Positions 62,768 to 64,000 of a stretch of 64,000 nt of DNA are shown here, one piece after another (the stretch's first letter is position 1; every line of letters begins with the position of its first letter). The stretch is taken from positions 86,277 through 150,276 of the forward strand of contig NZ_MBLO01000222.1 of NCBI RefSeq assembly GCF_001854805.1, written 5' to 3'. The DNA is from Pseudofrankia coriaricola. GTDB taxonomy: Bacteria > Actinomycetota > Actinomycetes > Frankiales > Frankiaceae. The position numbers and the translations under genes were made by a program. The notes beneath the pieces were generated by a model that saw only the letters and a program-made list of their open reading frames with translations, did not search any database and was not told where the DNA came from.

Positions 62768-64000
62768 GTGACCAGCTACCCACCGATCGCCGACCACGGC
62801 ATGATCGGAGATCTTCAGACCGCGGCGCTGGTGTCCTCCGAAGGATCGATCGACTGGTGGTGTACGCCGCGGTTCGATTCGCCCAGCATTTTCGCCTCCC
62901 TTCTCGACAGGGAGCGCGGTGGCTACTGCCGGCTCGCCGCTGACCTTCCGGGCGAGAGCGAGCTCACAATCCGCCAGTTGTACCTGTCGGACACCGCCGT
63001 GCTGGTCACTCGATTCATGGCTCCCAGCGGCGTCGGAGAGGTCGCCGACTTCATGGAACCGCTGGACACCACCGTGCCCACGCACCGGCATCGCCTGCTG
63101 AGAGTCGCGCGGGTGGTACGGGGGAGCCTCCCCTTCACGTTCACATGCCGGCCCCGGTTCGACTACGGACGCGCGCCGCACACCCTCACACAGATCGACC
63201 GCGGATCCGCGGTCTTCCGAGGGCCCAACGTAGATCTGCGTCTTCAGGCCACCGGACCTGTCACGTTCCAAGCCGACTCCAACGATGTCTCGGCCCATTT
63301 CACTCTCTCGGCCGGAGACGTCGCCGCCATCGTCCTGACCAGCGATGCACCGGACAGCATCGCGCCACGCCCGCTGTCACTGGACGACATCCGGGACGAC
63401 TTGGAGTCCTGCCGCGGGTTCTGGATCACATGGCTGCGCTCCTGCACCTACCGGGGCCGCTGGAAGAACGCGGTCAACCGTTCGGCGATCACCCTCAAGC
63501 TGCTCACCTACGCCCCCACGGGGGCGCCAATCGCCGCGGCCACCGCCGGGCTGCCAGAGCAGATCGGCGGTGAACGCAACTGGGACTACCGATACACCTG
63601 GATCCGGGACGCGTCCCTCTCGGTCAGATCACTGATCGACCTTGGGTTCACCCAGGAGGCCCAGGCCTTTCGTCGATGGCTGCGTGACCGGGTCACCGAT
63701 GGCGGCACCGCCTCTGGTGAGCCGCTGCAGATCATGTACCGGATCGATGGCGACCCTCAGCTGGGTGAGGAGACCCTCGATCACTTCGAGGGCTACCGGG
63801 GATCGGCACCGGTTCGGGTCGGCAATGCCGCCGCCGACCAGATCCAGCTCGACATCTACGGAGAGGCCGCCGACGCGCTTGCTCTCAGCGGCGACATCGG
63901 AGGCTTCCGCGGCTGGCAGGCCTTCGCCGCCATGCTCGACTGGCTCACCGACCACTGGGACCGGCCCGACGAGGGCATCTGGGAGACCCGCGGAGGTCAG
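62768..64000 (+). CDS. Glycoside hydrolase family 15 protein (trehalase/glucoamylase-like), 3' end outside window
   Basis: The frame is open from GTG 62768 to the window edge (411 codons), beginning TSYPPIADHGMIGDLQTAAL after the start. The N-terminal beta-sandwich with SIDWWCTPRFDSPSIFAS and the catalytic-domain entry NWDYRYTWIRDASL are characteristic of GH15 proteins related to mycobacterial trehalase. It probably hydrolyses trehalose or a glucan. About a third of the protein lies beyond the window. Confidence 0.88.
   Translation, partial: MTSYPPIADHGMIGDLQTAALVSSEGSIDWWCTPRFDSPSIFASLLDRERGGYCRLAADLPGESELTIRQLYLSDTAVLVTRFMAPSGVGEVADFMEPLDTTVPTHRHRLLRVARVVRGSLPFTFTCRPRFDYGRAPHTLTQIDRGSAVFRGPNVDLRLQATGPVTFQADSNDVSAHFTLSAGDVAAIVLTSDAPDSIAPRPLSLDDIRDDLESCRGFWITWLRSCTYRGRWKNAVNRSAITLKLLTYAPTGAPIAAATAGLPEQIGGERNWDYRYTWIRDASLSVRSLIDLGFTQEAQAFRRWLRDRVTDGGTASGEPLQIMYRIDGDPQLGEETLDHFEGYRGSAPVRVGNAAADQIQLDIYGEAADALALSGDIGGFRGWQAFAAMLDWLTDHWDRPDEGIWETRGGQ

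Overview
The window is very GC-rich, with densely packed genes, many GTG starts and frequent 4-base stop/start overlaps (GTGA or ATGA). Gene content points to an actinomycete: twin-arginine lipoproteins, a ROK regulator, a fatty acyl-AMP ligase, a SigX5-type ECF sigma factor, a COG4705 pair and a Dyp-type peroxidase. A soil or plant-associated genus such as Frankia is plausible, but no rRNA or marker gene here proves it. No rRNA, tRNA, CRISPR array, intact insertion sequence or phage gene was seen.

Layout. (1) 1-11 kb holds mixed single genes: an FUSC-type membrane protein, NAD kinase, a divergent TetR/DoxX-like pair with an inverted-repeat operator, an ECF sigma factor with a SnoaL-like tail, an MFS-SDR gene pair, a DUF2000/AraC pair, and an acidic protein with a His-rich tail. 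(2) 11-21.3 kb holds a sugar or polyol uptake and catabolism cluster on the minus strand (ABC ATPase, permease, lipoprotein, Gfo/Idh/MocA dehydrogenase, TIM-barrel isomerase), then a palindrome-rich gap, a Rieske oxygenase and a ROK regulator. (3) 21.6-28.2 kb holds a seven-gene plus-strand operon: desaturase, acyl carrier protein, cyclopropane-synthase-like methyltransferase, P450, type II thioesterase, fatty acyl-AMP ligase, hotdog thioesterase. It looks like a self-contained line for tailoring a carrier-bound fatty acid, with no polyketide or peptide module in the window. (4) 28.4-32.8 kb holds small hydrolases, a rhodanese/TetR pair with twin operators, and decayed gene fragments. (5) 32.9-46.1 kb is a 12-gene minus-strand block: an iron/2-oxoglutarate-type oxygenase, an NMT1-type ABC importer, four hydrolases or hydrolase-like proteins, an aldehyde dehydrogenase, a shikimate-dehydrogenase-like protein and a GntR regulator. 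It probably imports and dismantles a nitrogen-containing small molecule. (6) 46-64 kb holds a molybdopterin oxidoreductase, a divergent COG4705 membrane-protein pair, a two-component system, DUF2252, an AI-2E-type exporter, a GAP-family protein, a Dyp peroxidase with two companion genes, and the start of a GH15 glycosidase.

Gene decay is scattered through the window. Fragments resembling LysE, DUF3592, threonine aldolase, Dyp peroxidase and a bile-acid symporter were seen, together with a frameshifted paralogue of a PLDc_N/SHOCT protein. Two copies of an ~80-bp dispersed repeat lie beside two of these decay sites.
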